DNA of 64,000 nucleotides from Chitinophagaceae bacterium (GTDB taxonomy: Bacteria; Bacteroidota; Bacteroidia; Chitinophagales; Chitinophagaceae): positions 434,001 through 498,000 of the forward strand of contig JANINS010000003.1 of assembly GCA_024508725.1 (NCBI GenBank). The letters are read 5' to 3'. Shown here piece after piece: positions 43,021 to 50,727 of the stretch (the stretch's first letter is position 1; the number at the start of each line of letters is the position of its first letter). A program made the translations under genes and the position numbers. The notes below the pieces were generated by a model. It did no database searches. It was not told where the DNA came from and saw only the letters and a program-made list of their open reading frames with translations.

Positions 43021-44475
43021 ATGACCAGAATTGCTGTAGCAAAAGGAGATGGAATCGGACCAGAGATCATGCAAGCCGTATTGAGCATTTTCGATGCTGC
43101 GAACGTTCCGCTCCAATACGAATATGTTGACATGGGAAAGTGGGTGTTCGATAAAGGCTACAGCAATGGAATGACGCCCGAAGCACAACAAACAATTGAA
43201 TCGCTGGGCATTTTGTTCAAAGGCCCGATGGAAACGCCAAAAGGTAAAGGCGTAAAAAGTGTAAACGTTACGGCGAGAAAAACCTGGAACACTTATGCCA
43301 ATAACAGAACGTTTCAAACATTGCATGGTGTTGATACGGTTTTCTCTAAAGCCGGAATTCCCGTAGACATTACTGTTGTTCGTGAAAACATTGAAGATAC
43401 TTACGGTGGCATTGAACACATGCTTACACATGATGTGGCTTTGAGCCGCCGTTTTATTACAAGACCCGGAAGTTTGCAGGTGATCCGTTACGCTTTTGAA
43501 ATGGCAAAGAAAAAAGGAACAAAGCGTATCACATGTGGTCACAAAGCAAACATCATGAAGATCACTGATGGATTATTTCTCGAGTGCTTTTATGAAGTAG
43601 CGAAAGATTATCCTGAGTTGAAAGCGGATGATGTGATCGTTGATGATCTGTGTATGAAGCTGGTGACTCGTCCTGACTTATTTGATGTAGTTATATTAAC
43701 CAATTTACAAGGCGATATCGTTTCTGATCTTTGTGCAGGATTGGTTGGTGGTTTGGGATTCGCTCCTTCTGCAAACATTGGTGATCATATCTCTATTTTC
43801 GAAGCAGTTCATGGAACAGCTCCTGATATTGCAGGTAAGAACATAGCAAATCCAACAGCTTTATTGTTGAGTGGTTTTGCAATGCTGCGTCATCTTGGTT
43901 TGATGAAGAGTGCCGCAACAATTGAGAATGCATTGCTGTACACTTTAGAGCAAGGCATCAGAACAGGAGATTTTGGTGACAGGAATAAACCTGCATTGAA
44001 CACAACTGAGTTTGCACAGGCTATCATCAGCAATTTTGGAAAACAGCCACAGCACAATCCTCGTCCGATGCTGGAAGATATGCCTGTAACGCCAACCGTT
44101 TTCAAGCTGGATAAAAACCCGATGCTGGAAAGCAAGGACAATGAAGTGGAGATCATCAGGGGTGTTGATCTGTTTCTGGAAAGTAACGAGCAACATAATG
44201 TTGTTGCAGAAAAATGCCTGAAACATACCGGACCACTTTTTAAACTGGTAACCATCAGCAATCGTGGTACGCAGGTTTGGCCGAAAGGTTCTGTGTTCAC
44301 CAACCTCGTTAATCAATACACATGTCGTTTTGAAAGTGTAAGTGAGATGGCAGTTACACAAACTGATATACTCGAACTGCAAAAACGTATTGCAACAGAG
44401 TTCAAGATCTGCTCTACAGAGTTATTGAATATGTGGGGCGATAAAAAAGCTTACAGTCTTGCACAAGGACAGTAG
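43021..44475 (+). CDS. icd: Isocitrate dehydrogenase, dimeric type with C-terminal extension
   Basis: The 484-residue protein starts MTRIAVAKGDGIGPEIMQAV. It has TVVRENIEDTYGGIEH (substrate loop), ITCGHKANIMK, VDDLCMKLV, NLQGDIVSDL and EAVHGTAPDIAGKNIANPTA of the isopropylmalate/isocitrate dehydrogenase family. About 150 residues beyond the core form the extra C-terminal domain seen in Thermus-type and rickettsial isocitrate dehydrogenases. That length and the extension favour ICDH over isopropylmalate dehydrogenase. Cofactor preference cannot be fixed by eye. It turns isocitrate into 2-oxoglutarate in the citric acid cycle. Confidence 0.87.
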   Translation: MTRIAVAKGDGIGPEIMQAVLSIFDAANVPLQYEYVDMGKWVFDKGYSNGMTPEAQQTIESLGILFKGPMETPKGKGVKSVNVTARKTWNTYANNRTFQTLHGVDTVFSKAGIPVDITVVRENIEDTYGGIEHMLTHDVALSRRFITRPGSLQVIRYAFEMAKKKGTKRITCGHKANIMKITDGLFLECFYEVAKDYPELKADDVIVDDLCMKLVTRPDLFDVVILTNLQGDIVSDLCAGLVGGLGFAPSANIGDHISIFEAVHGTAPDIAGKNIANPTALLLSGFAMLRHLGLMKSAATIENALLYTLEQGIRTGDFGDRNKPALNTTEFAQAIISNFGKQPQHNPRPMLEDMPVTPTVFKLDKNPMLESKDNEVEIIRGVDLFLESNEQHNVVAEKCLKHTGPLFKLVTISNRGTQVWPKGSVFTNLVNQYTCRFESVSEMAVTQTDILELQKRIATEFKICSTELLNMWGDKKAYSLAQGQ

Positions 44476-44489
44476 AATCTGAGATTCGA

Positions 44490-44503
44490 AGTTTGAGATT
44501 TGA
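44490..44503 (+). repeat. Short shared motif AGTTTGAGATTTGA
   Basis: The same 14 bases occur in reverse at 3276-3289. Both copies are in intergenic gaps and embedded in similar GAGATTTGATATTTG-like text. Confidence 0.6.
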
Positions 44504-44517
44504 TATTTGCCAGCTAT

Positions 44518-44556
44518 GGTGCAAATGGCATCTTTCGTTGTGTCACTCACTTGTAC
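44518..44556 (-). repeat. Dispersed intergenic repeat, diverged copy (reverse)
   Basis: On the minus strand it reads GTACAAGTGAGTGACACAAC then GAAAGATGCC. It lies between convergent icd and dnaX and has no T-run of its own. Confidence 0.6.
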
Positions 44557-44582
44557 GTTCGGAACTTTGCTGAGCAATTCAG

Positions 44583-46376
44583 CTAGTAATCCAATTCCAG
44601 CTTCAGCCTGTCTCTCAGCTCCTTCACTAAAGGATATTTTTCAGCGATCTTCTCAAACCGTTGACGGCTGTTCAACACCATGTGCTGCGGAACATCTACC
44701 GGTTCTCCGGCTTCCACTTTAATAGCAAACCTGATCGCTGGATTACTGAATGTTTTTTGAATATGATCGTTCAGCATCATCCGCTCCTGCTCAATAAACT
44801 TTTGCTGCGTAAGAGAGTTTACCGTTACATGGAAAGTTGTATCTGTTTCCAGGGTAAGCCTGGCAGCTTTGAACGTCATGGCAGAAGTGCTGGTGAGCCT
44901 TTCAGTGTACGAATCCCAACAGGTTTGCAGCTTCTCAAGATTCAGCAACTCAGCTTCTTTCACCACGCTGATCTCTCTTCCTGTCTCAGCCGCTTTTTCT
45001 TTCAATACATCCAGCAAACTTTTCCTGGTGGTATTGTCATTACTACCAAAAGGCTTCAACACTCTTGTAGTAGTTGCAATAGGCTGTTGGATAGTTTGTG
45101 TTGGAGGGGCAGTTTGTTTTGGTTGCGGCTTCGGTTGTTCTACATACAGCTTTGCTTCTTCTGGTGGCTTTTGCGGCTGTTTTGGCTGTAGCGGTTGTAA
45201 GGTTTTATAACGATACGCTACAGGTCCCTCAATTCGCTTTTTTTTTACAAGAGTTCCCGTATTGTCAGCTGCCAGCTCAATAGCCTGCTGCAGAAAATTC
45301 AATTTGATCAAACAAAGTTCAACATGTAATCTTTTGTTGCGGGCCATTTTAAAATTGATCTCTGCATCATTCAGAATATTCAATGCACTCACTAAGTAAG
45401 ACACAGAAACCTTTGCAGCTGTTGACGTAAATTTCTCCTGCATTCCTTCTACAACATCTAACAACGCTGCAGCTTTTGCATCTTTCGAAACGAGAAGATT
45501 ACGAATGAACTCAGCAAAACCATTCAACACAAGATCACCTTCAAATCCTTTCCGATTGATCTCATCAAACAACAACATCGATCCTGCCATATCCTGCTGA
45601 AGTAAACAATCCAGCAAACGGAAATAATAATCTTCATCAAGAATATTAAGGTGCTCTAAAGTATTCTGATATGTAACCGTTCCGCTGGTGAAGCTCACGA
45701 TCTTATCGAGAATACTCAACGCATCTCTCATACAACCTTCACTCTTCTGAGCAATAACCTGCAATGCAGCTTTCTCGGCTTTGATCTCTTCTTTTTCAAC
45801 AATCGCTTCCAGGTGTTCTACCGTATCATTCGAAGTGATGCGTTTAAAATCAAATATCTGGCAACGGGAAAGTATCGTTGGAAGGATCTTATGTTTCTCT
45901 GTCGTAGCTAAAATAAATATGGCATAAGAAGGTGGCTCTTCCAATGTTTTTAAAAATGCATTGAAAGCCGAGGCACTCAACATGTGAACCTCATCCACGA
46001 TATATACTTTGTATTTCCCGGCTTGCGGTGCAAAACGAACCTGCTCTACCAGCGAACGAATATCATCTACAGAGTTATTACTGGCAGCATCAAGTTCATG
46101 AATATTCAGGGAAGTTCCTTCGTTAAAACTTTTGCAGGAATGACACTCGTTACAAGCTTCACCATCAAGTTGTAAGTTTTCACAGTTGATCGTTTTCGCA
46201 AGAATTCTTGCACAGGTAGTTTTACCAACTCCACGTGGACCACAAAACAAAAACGCATGTGCTAACTGGTTGTTCTTGATGGCGTTTTTGAGTGTGGTGG
46301 TAATATGAGATTGTCCCACAACGGTGTCAAAAGCCTGTGGACGGTACTTTCTTGCAGAAACGATGAATTTATCCAT
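44583..46376 (-). CDS. dnaX: DNA polymerase III subunit tau (and predicted gamma)
   Basis: The ATG at 46376 gives 597 residues. The clamp-loader ATPase has Walker A GPRGVGKT (46-53), four zinc Cys (65, 75, 78, 81), DEVHML, and the arginine-finger segment LSRCQIFDFKRI. Domain III ends near residue 365. At codons 377-380 (nt 45238-45246) an A9 run encodes V-K-K-K. One extra A or a -1 shift leads to TGA two codons later, predicting a 382-residue gamma form. The remaining ~215 residues are the Pro/Gln-rich linker and tau-specific tail. An upstream 35-codon extension crosses an inverted repeat and is rejected. Confidence 0.95.
   Translation of the reverse strand: MDKFIVSARKYRPQAFDTVVGQSHITTTLKNAIKNNQLAHAFLFCGPRGVGKTTCARILAKTINCENLQLDGEACNECHSCKSFNEGTSLNIHELDAASNNSVDDIRSLVEQVRFAPQAGKYKVYIVDEVHMLSASAFNAFLKTLEEPPSYAIFILATTEKHKILPTILSRCQIFDFKRITSNDTVEHLEAIVEKEEIKAEKAALQVIAQKSEGCMRDALSILDKIVSFTSGTVTYQNTLEHLNILDEDYYFRLLDCLLQQDMAGSMLLFDEINRKGFEGDLVLNGFAEFIRNLLVSKDAKAAALLDVVEGMQEKFTSTAAKVSVSYLVSALNILNDAEINFKMARNKRLHVELCLIKLNFLQQAIELAADNTGTLVKKKRIEGPVAYRYKTLQPLQPKQPQKPPEEAKLYVEQPKPQPKQTAPPTQTIQQPIATTTRVLKPFGSNDNTTRKSLLDVLKEKAAETGREISVVKEAELLNLEKLQTCWDSYTERLTSTSAMTFKAARLTLETDTTFHVTVNSLTQQKFIEQERMMLNDHIQKTFSNPAIRFAIKVEAGEPVDVPQHMVLNSRQRFEKIAEKYPLVKELRDRLKLELDY
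45238..45246 (-). promoter_or_regulatory. A9 slippage site inside dnaX
   Basis: On the coding strand the sequence is GT-A9-GCGAATTGA. A gain of one base (or a -1 ribosomal shift) reads K-K-K-A-N-stop. A loss of one base reads into a TAG nine codons after the shift. Thermus dnaX uses an A9 run for transcriptional slippage and E. coli uses A6G with a hairpin. I see no strong downstream hairpin here, which favours slippage. Confidence 0.6.
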
Positions 46377-46394
46377 ACTTACGGAGTGCAATTT

Positions 46395-46475
46395 AGCAGT
46401 TTCAGGTTTTGAGTTTCCAGTTTTCAGGGAGTTGTTATGCACATCCTGCTCGAAACTAAAAACTGAAATTTTCAA
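46395..46475. repeat. Imperfect inverted repeat upstream of dnaX
   Basis: TTTCAGGTTTTGAGTTTC on the left pairs imperfectly with GAAACTAAAAACTGAAA on the right. It separates the GNAT gene from dnaX and prolongs the dnaX frame without looking coding. Confidence 0.5.
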
Positions 46476-46477
46476 AC

Positions 46478-47650
46478 TCATTTATACTCCATAACAGGGT
46501 GTCTTTCAAACGAGTGTTTATTATCGAAAATATATCGATGAGTCACTAATCTTCGACTTTGAACAGCATTCAGGCTTTTGTAGATGTTGATCATCTTCGG
46601 ATTCCAATCTCCGGCCCAACCCATTTCATATGTTTCGTACCAGCCTTTGCCCTGGATCAATAAAGCACTTTCATAGATCATAAAAGAATCTATACCTAAT
46701 GCCTGGTACTTAGGAACAATGCCAAATGCAAGACCCGTTGCTTTCTTACACATGCCTCTTTCTTTCATCAGCATCAGCCTGATCTTTTCGAGCCAGCCAA
46801 ATTTACCATTGAAATGTTTGAAGTATTGATTCAAATCTGGAATGTTGATGAACATACCGATCGGTTCTTCTTTGTAATAAGCAAACCAAACCATGCGTTC
46901 ATCCATGATCGGTTTCATCTTGTTGAACAGTTTCAACACCTGGTCGACCGTGATCTCTTTTGCTTCTCCATGTTGTGCCCATGCAGCATTGTAAACAGTA
47001 GCAAAATCCTGTGCATGTTTTTCTAAGTTCCTTTTATCAATGTGCTTTGCTTCGTAACCTGGTTTGGCTTTGAACTTGGCATGTCTTTCGGGAAAACGAT
47101 CCGGCAAAGGATCATCAACCCTCATCGAATAATAATATTGATTATAGTAATTCTGAAAACCGTAACCGGCAAAAAGCTTTTCGTAATAAGATGGATTGAA
47201 AGCCATTCCATAGATCGGTTCTGTATCAAAACCTTCAACCAGCAAGCCCCACCATTTATCACGATCGCCAAAGTTGATCGGGCCATCCATTGCATCCATT
47301 CCTTTTGACTGAAGCCATTGCTTTGCTGTATCGAATAATTTATTGGCAGCGGATTGATCGTCTATACAATCAAAGAATCCAATGCCGCCAACCGGATATT
47401 CCGTTCCTTTACTGATGTATTTATCGTGAGTGAAAGCTGCTATTCTGCCAATGAGTTTTCCTTGGTCATTTTTCAATACCCAACGTTTGGCTTCACCATG
47501 TTTGAAGTTCTTGTTTTTTTCAGGATTGAAAACATCGTAGATCTCTTTATCTAACGGACGAACATAACATGGATTGTCAGCATTCATCAACACATTCACT
47601 TTGATGAAATCTTTGGCGGAAGCGGAATCATTAACCTCTATCAATTGCAT
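46478..47650 (-). CDS. GNAT-like acetyltransferase fold protein
   Basis: The 390-residue protein has GNAT features in the N-terminal part (KRWVLKNDQGKLIGRIAAFTH, then PVGGIGFFDCIDDQSAANKLFDTAKQWL, the acetyl-CoA loop region). A second GNAT-like half follows (EEPIGMFINIPDLNQYF; KKATGLAFGIVPKYQALGID). The GPINFGDRDKWWGLLVEG segment is characteristic of a Bacteroidota family I know only as uncharacterised GNAT proteins. The acceptor is unknown. It is upstream of dnaX on the same strand. Confidence 0.75.
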   Translation of the reverse strand: MQLIEVNDSASAKDFIKVNVLMNADNPCYVRPLDKEIYDVFNPEKNKNFKHGEAKRWVLKNDQGKLIGRIAAFTHDKYISKGTEYPVGGIGFFDCIDDQSAANKLFDTAKQWLQSKGMDAMDGPINFGDRDKWWGLLVEGFDTEPIYGMAFNPSYYEKLFAGYGFQNYYNQYYYSMRVDDPLPDRFPERHAKFKAKPGYEAKHIDKRNLEKHAQDFATVYNAAWAQHGEAKEITVDQVLKLFNKMKPIMDERMVWFAYYKEEPIGMFINIPDLNQYFKHFNGKFGWLEKIRLMLMKERGMCKKATGLAFGIVPKYQALGIDSFMIYESALLIQGKGWYETYEMGWAGDWNPKMINIYKSLNAVQSRRLVTHRYIFDNKHSFERHPVMEYK

Positions 47651-47736
47651 AACACGAATTACTATAACACAAATGTTTCTAATTACACGAATTCCACGAA
47701 TTAATGCAATAGAATTACGAGGGACGAATGTACGAA
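47651..47736. repeat. ACGAATT-type repeat cluster
   Basis: The spacer between rsmE and the GNAT gene contains CACGAATTAC, ACACGAATTCCACGAATTAA, AGAATTACGAG and TACGAATTAC. These are several direct copies of ACGAATT(A/C) spaced by 10-25 bp. No gene fits here. Confidence 0.6.
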
Positions 47737-48432
47737 TTACAGGTTCATCAATAGTGTTGCTGCTACCACACCTGCAGTTTCGGTGCGTAAACGGGTTTGC
47801 CCGAGAGAAATCGGATGAAAATTATTCTTTAATGCTGATTGAATTTCTTCAGGCGAGAAATCTCCTTCCGGACCGATAAGCATCAATATATTTTCAGCTA
47901 TTGAAAAGTTTTTTAGTTCATGCTTTTGTTGTGGTTCACAATGAGCAATGAATTTTTGCGAGGCACTCACCATCACTTCTTCAAAAGGTCTTGGTTCATG
48001 TAAATGCGGCAACCATGTTTGCTGGCTTTGCAACATGGCAGAGATCAATACATTGTTCATTCTGTCGTACCGAAAATGTTGCCTTTCAGTTCTGTCGCAG
48101 ATCAAAGGAATGATCTCACTTACACCGATCTCTGTTGCTTTTTCTAAAAACCATTCGAATCGGCTGGTGTTTTTTAATAATGAAATAGCTATGGAAACTT
48201 TTCTTTGCAGCCGTCCTGTTGTTTCAGTAGCAACGATGTTTACTTCCGTAGATTTTTTATCAGGAGATAAGATCGTTGCAGTAAAAAGATTTCCTTTCCC
48301 ATCAGTCAAATGCATTTGCTCACCAAGCTGCATTCGCAATACTTTGATGCAATGTTTGCTGGTCTCTTCACTTAAAGTGAAAGCAGTTGTTCCTGTAGTG
48401 ATCTCCGGTTCGTAGAAATAAGGCAACGCCAT
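47737..48432 (-). CDS. rsmE: 16S rRNA (uracil-1498-N3)-methyltransferase RsmE
   Basis: The 231-residue SPOUT methyltransferase has SKHCIKVLRMQLGEQMHLTDG at the N-terminal PUA-like domain. The knot carries LIGPEGDFSPEEI and the end SLGQTRLRTETAGVVAATLL. It methylates U1498 of 16S rRNA. Length and both motifs are standard. It follows dnaB on the minus strand, with a terminator and repeats between, so it is probably transcribed separately. Confidence 0.95.
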   Translation of the reverse strand: MALPYFYEPEITTGTTAFTLSEETSKHCIKVLRMQLGEQMHLTDGKGNLFTATILSPDKKSTEVNIVATETTGRLQRKVSIAISLLKNTSRFEWFLEKATEIGVSEIIPLICDRTERQHFRYDRMNNVLISAMLQSQQTWLPHLHEPRPFEEVMVSASQKFIAHCEPQQKHELKNFSIAENILMLIGPEGDFSPEEIQSALKNNFHPISLGQTRLRTETAGVVAATLLMNL

Positions 48433-48453
48433 GATGCAATATTATTAAAAAGA

Positions 48454-48477
48454 AAAAACACCCGTTTCCAGGTGTTT
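48454..48477 (-). terminator. Terminator downstream of dnaB
   Basis: On the minus strand the stem AACACC/GGTGTT with loop TGGAAACG runs into TTTTTCTTTTT. It lies ~175 nt after the dnaB stop and just before rsmE, so it would end transcripts from the dnaB side. Confidence 0.75.
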
Positions 48478-48483
48478 CATTTC

Positions 48484-48570
48484 AGTATCGCAAAGAACGC
48501 TAAGTTGATCGCAGAGGAGGCAAAGACATCTCAGCGAATTTTGCGTCTTCTTTGTGCACTTTGCGATACT
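48484..48570. repeat. Long CGCAAAG-type inverted repeat
   Basis: The perfect 12-bp arms AGTATCGCAAAG (48484-48495) and CTTTGCGATACT (48559-48570) enclose 63 nt, which hold further GCAAAGA/TCTTTG pairing. Related to 23353-23428. Confidence 0.8.
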
Positions 48571-48589
48571 TGAAAAAGTTAAGTTGTGA

Positions 48590-48645
48590 ACAGAAAGTAC
48601 AAGAGTGCGACGCAACAGAAGTTCAATGGTAGTACTTCAGCTGGC
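48590..48645 (+). repeat. Dispersed intergenic repeat copy (forward)
   Basis: AAGTACAAGAGTGCGACGCA is followed by ACAGAAGTTCAATGGTAG and CTTCAGCTGG. It abuts the 3' end of dnaB. Confidence 0.78.
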
Positions 48646-48648
48646 TAA

Positions 48649-50229
48649 CTAAAAAGGCTGTTCATCAAAACCCTCATCAAACTCACCACTATTCATCTTA
48701 CTTCCTTTCTGAATAAAGAATCGACCACCATCATCATTTCCTCCACCTGTTGCCGGACCTCCTCCAAGATTTGGTGTGATCGGCTTCCAGCTTCCCGGAC
48801 CAAGATTCGGCCCGTTATCATCCCACTCTTCAAATTTCTGGATATGTAGTAAAGCTCTCAGTTTAATTGTTTCAAGCGAACCATTCCTGTGTTTTGCAAT
48901 ACGAATGTGCGTTTCACCTTTGGTGCTCTCTCCCATCTCGTTGTTCATCACTTCGTAATACTCCGGACGATAAATGAACATTACCATATCGGCATCCTGT
49001 TCAATTGCACCAGATTCACGAAGGTCACTCAACTGAGGCATCTTGCTCTCCTTTCTAGTTTCAACAGCACGACTTAACTGCGACAAAGCAATGATCGGAA
49101 CGTTCAATTCTTTTGCAAGTGCCTTCAGGTTTCTCGAGATGTTACTGATCTCCTGTTCACGGTTTCCATTCCTATCCGAAGTGCCACTCATCAATTGCAA
49201 GTAGTCGATGATGATAATACCAACATTGTGTTTGTTTACAAGTCTTCTTGCTTTTGCTCTGAACTCGAAAATGTTCAAGGCTGCAGTATCGTCTATGTAA
49301 ATTGGAGCTTGCTCTAATCGCTTGATACCTTTTGAATGCAGTTGCTCATACTCATGCTGCTCCAGTTTACCACGGCTGATCTTTTCCATGTGAATCTCGC
49401 TCTCTGCACTCAACATTCTTTGTACAAGTTGAGCCGCACTCATCTCTAAAGAGAAAAAAGCTACGCCTGTAGGTTTGATGGGGTTCAAAGCTGCATTACG
49501 AACAAGGTTCAATGCGAAAGCCGTTTTACCCACAGCCGGACGAGCTGCAAGAATGATCAGATCAGTAGGTTGCCATCCATAGGTAACACGGTCAAGTGTA
49601 TTAAAGCCACTCGGTACTCCCGAAATATCATCTGTTTTGGTTCTAAGATCATCGATACGTTTGATCGCTTTTGCCAAAGCATCATTGATGTCTTCGAAGT
49701 TTTTCTTCAGGTAATTGTTCGTGATCTTGAACATCTTCTCTTCTGCTTCATCGAGCAGATCGAAAACGTCTGTGCTGTCTTCATAAGCATCACCAATGAT
49801 CTCTCCACTCAAACGAATCAATTCTCTCTGAATAAATTTCTGCAACACGATCCTGGCGTGAGCTTCAATATTTGCAGTAGAAACAACCGTGTTGGTGAGT
49901 TTAGTAACGAAATATGGTCCACCAACCATATCCAGTTCTTCTTTACGCTTCAGTTCTTCAACAACGGTTAGGATGTCGATCGGCATGTGATTGTCTGCCA
50001 ACGACTTGAAAGCTCTGTAAATTCTCTGGTGCGCATCAACATAAAAACATTCTGGTTGCAGTATCTCAATTACTGTATCAAAAGCACTTTTCTCAAGCAT
50101 GATCGCTCCCAGAACTGCTTCTTCTAATTCTTTTGCCTGTGGAGGAACCTTGCCATAGACCATAGTGCTGAGGTCTATCGAAGGCTTCCGCCTGTTCTTT
50201 CTGTCTTTGTTAAGGTTGGTTAAGTCCAT
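48649..50229 (-). CDS. dnaB: Replicative DNA helicase DnaB
   Basis: The 526-residue protein has the N-terminal DnaB domain (LEEAVLGAIMLEKSAFDTVIEIL...) and the RecA-like helicase domain with Walker A ARPAVGKTAFALN, followed by SLEMSAAQLVQRM, IIIDYLQLM and SRAVETRKESKMPQLSDLRESGAIEQDADMVMFIYR. No intein interrupts the P-loop. A C-terminal Gly/Asp-rich tail of ~45 residues ends FDEGFDEQPF. It unwinds DNA at the fork. It is divergent from pheT, and the gap holds DnaA-box-like sites. Confidence 0.96.
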   Translation of the reverse strand: MDLTNLNKDRKNRRKPSIDLSTMVYGKVPPQAKELEEAVLGAIMLEKSAFDTVIEILQPECFYVDAHQRIYRAFKSLADNHMPIDILTVVEELKRKEELDMVGGPYFVTKLTNTVVSTANIEAHARIVLQKFIQRELIRLSGEIIGDAYEDSTDVFDLLDEAEEKMFKITNNYLKKNFEDINDALAKAIKRIDDLRTKTDDISGVPSGFNTLDRVTYGWQPTDLIILAARPAVGKTAFALNLVRNAALNPIKPTGVAFFSLEMSAAQLVQRMLSAESEIHMEKISRGKLEQHEYEQLHSKGIKRLEQAPIYIDDTAALNIFEFRAKARRLVNKHNVGIIIIDYLQLMSGTSDRNGNREQEISNISRNLKALAKELNVPIIALSQLSRAVETRKESKMPQLSDLRESGAIEQDADMVMFIYRPEYYEVMNNEMGESTKGETHIRIAKHRNGSLETIKLRALLHIQKFEEWDDNGPNLGPGSWKPITPNLGGGPATGGGNDDGGRFFIQKGSKMNSGEFDEGFDEQPF

Positions 50230-50624
50230 GAAATAACTTGTCTAAAAATGGGGTTAGTTAAACTTTACCAACTCGATTGGTTGTACAAAAATCGGTTCTT
50301 GCAAAACTGCCGGTTACTTACTTTATTCATCCAATTGAGCCGCCGAAAAATCACTGCCGGACGACGAATATAGAAGCGTTTTGATTCATCCACGAATCAT
50401 TAGTTATTCTTTTTCCATCCACATTCGACCAACCAAATTCAACATTTATTCACTCAGGAAATAGAGTTGTTCATAACTTTTGGCAAGTTTATCCACGAAT
50501 TATCACTGTGTTCACATTGCAATGCACATTTGGTGTGCTAAAATAATTTTTTAAAAAAACTGTGGAATCTCACCCTTTTTGAGTAACAGGAGAACTTTTT
50601 TAGGTAGTCAACTCAAGGATTCTT

Positions 50625-50662
50625 ATGATGCTTTCGTTGCGTCGCACTCTTCATCTGCAACA
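50625..50662 (-). repeat. Dispersed intergenic repeat copy (reverse)
   Basis: On the minus strand it reads GCAGATGAAGAGTGCGACGC then AACGAAAGCATC, matching the core over 16 bases. Between the DnaA-box-like cluster and pheT. Confidence 0.7.
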
Positions 50663-50693
50663 ACTCTATTCAGCAGGGCTGCACGCCATCAAT

Positions 50694-50701
50694 TATATTT
50701 G
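50694..50701 (+). promoter_or_regulatory. -7 promoter element of pheT
   Basis: TATATTTG matches TAnnTTTG 26 nt before the ATG. Confidence 0.65.
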
Positions 50702-50727
50702 CAGAACTTAATAATAGCAAGCACTCT

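Larger units (their letters stand above)
50230..50727. other. 498-bp gene-free region between dnaB and pheT, possible replication-control site
   Basis: No reading frame is credible here. The middle (50383-50497) has DnaA-box-like sites: TCATCCACG (50386), CCATCCACA (50415), TTATTCACT (50446), inverted TGTTCATAA (50468) and TTATCCACG (50489). A hairpin GCACA-TTTGG-TGTGC and an AT-rich tract (50536-50567) follow. A dispersed repeat (50625-50662) and the pheT promoter lie on the right. The function is inferred. Confidence 0.55.

Noticed and set aside
46377-46481. 35-residue N-terminal extension of dnaX
   Set aside because: It is made of an imperfect inverted repeat. MDKFIVSARKYRPQ is the usual DnaX N-terminus.
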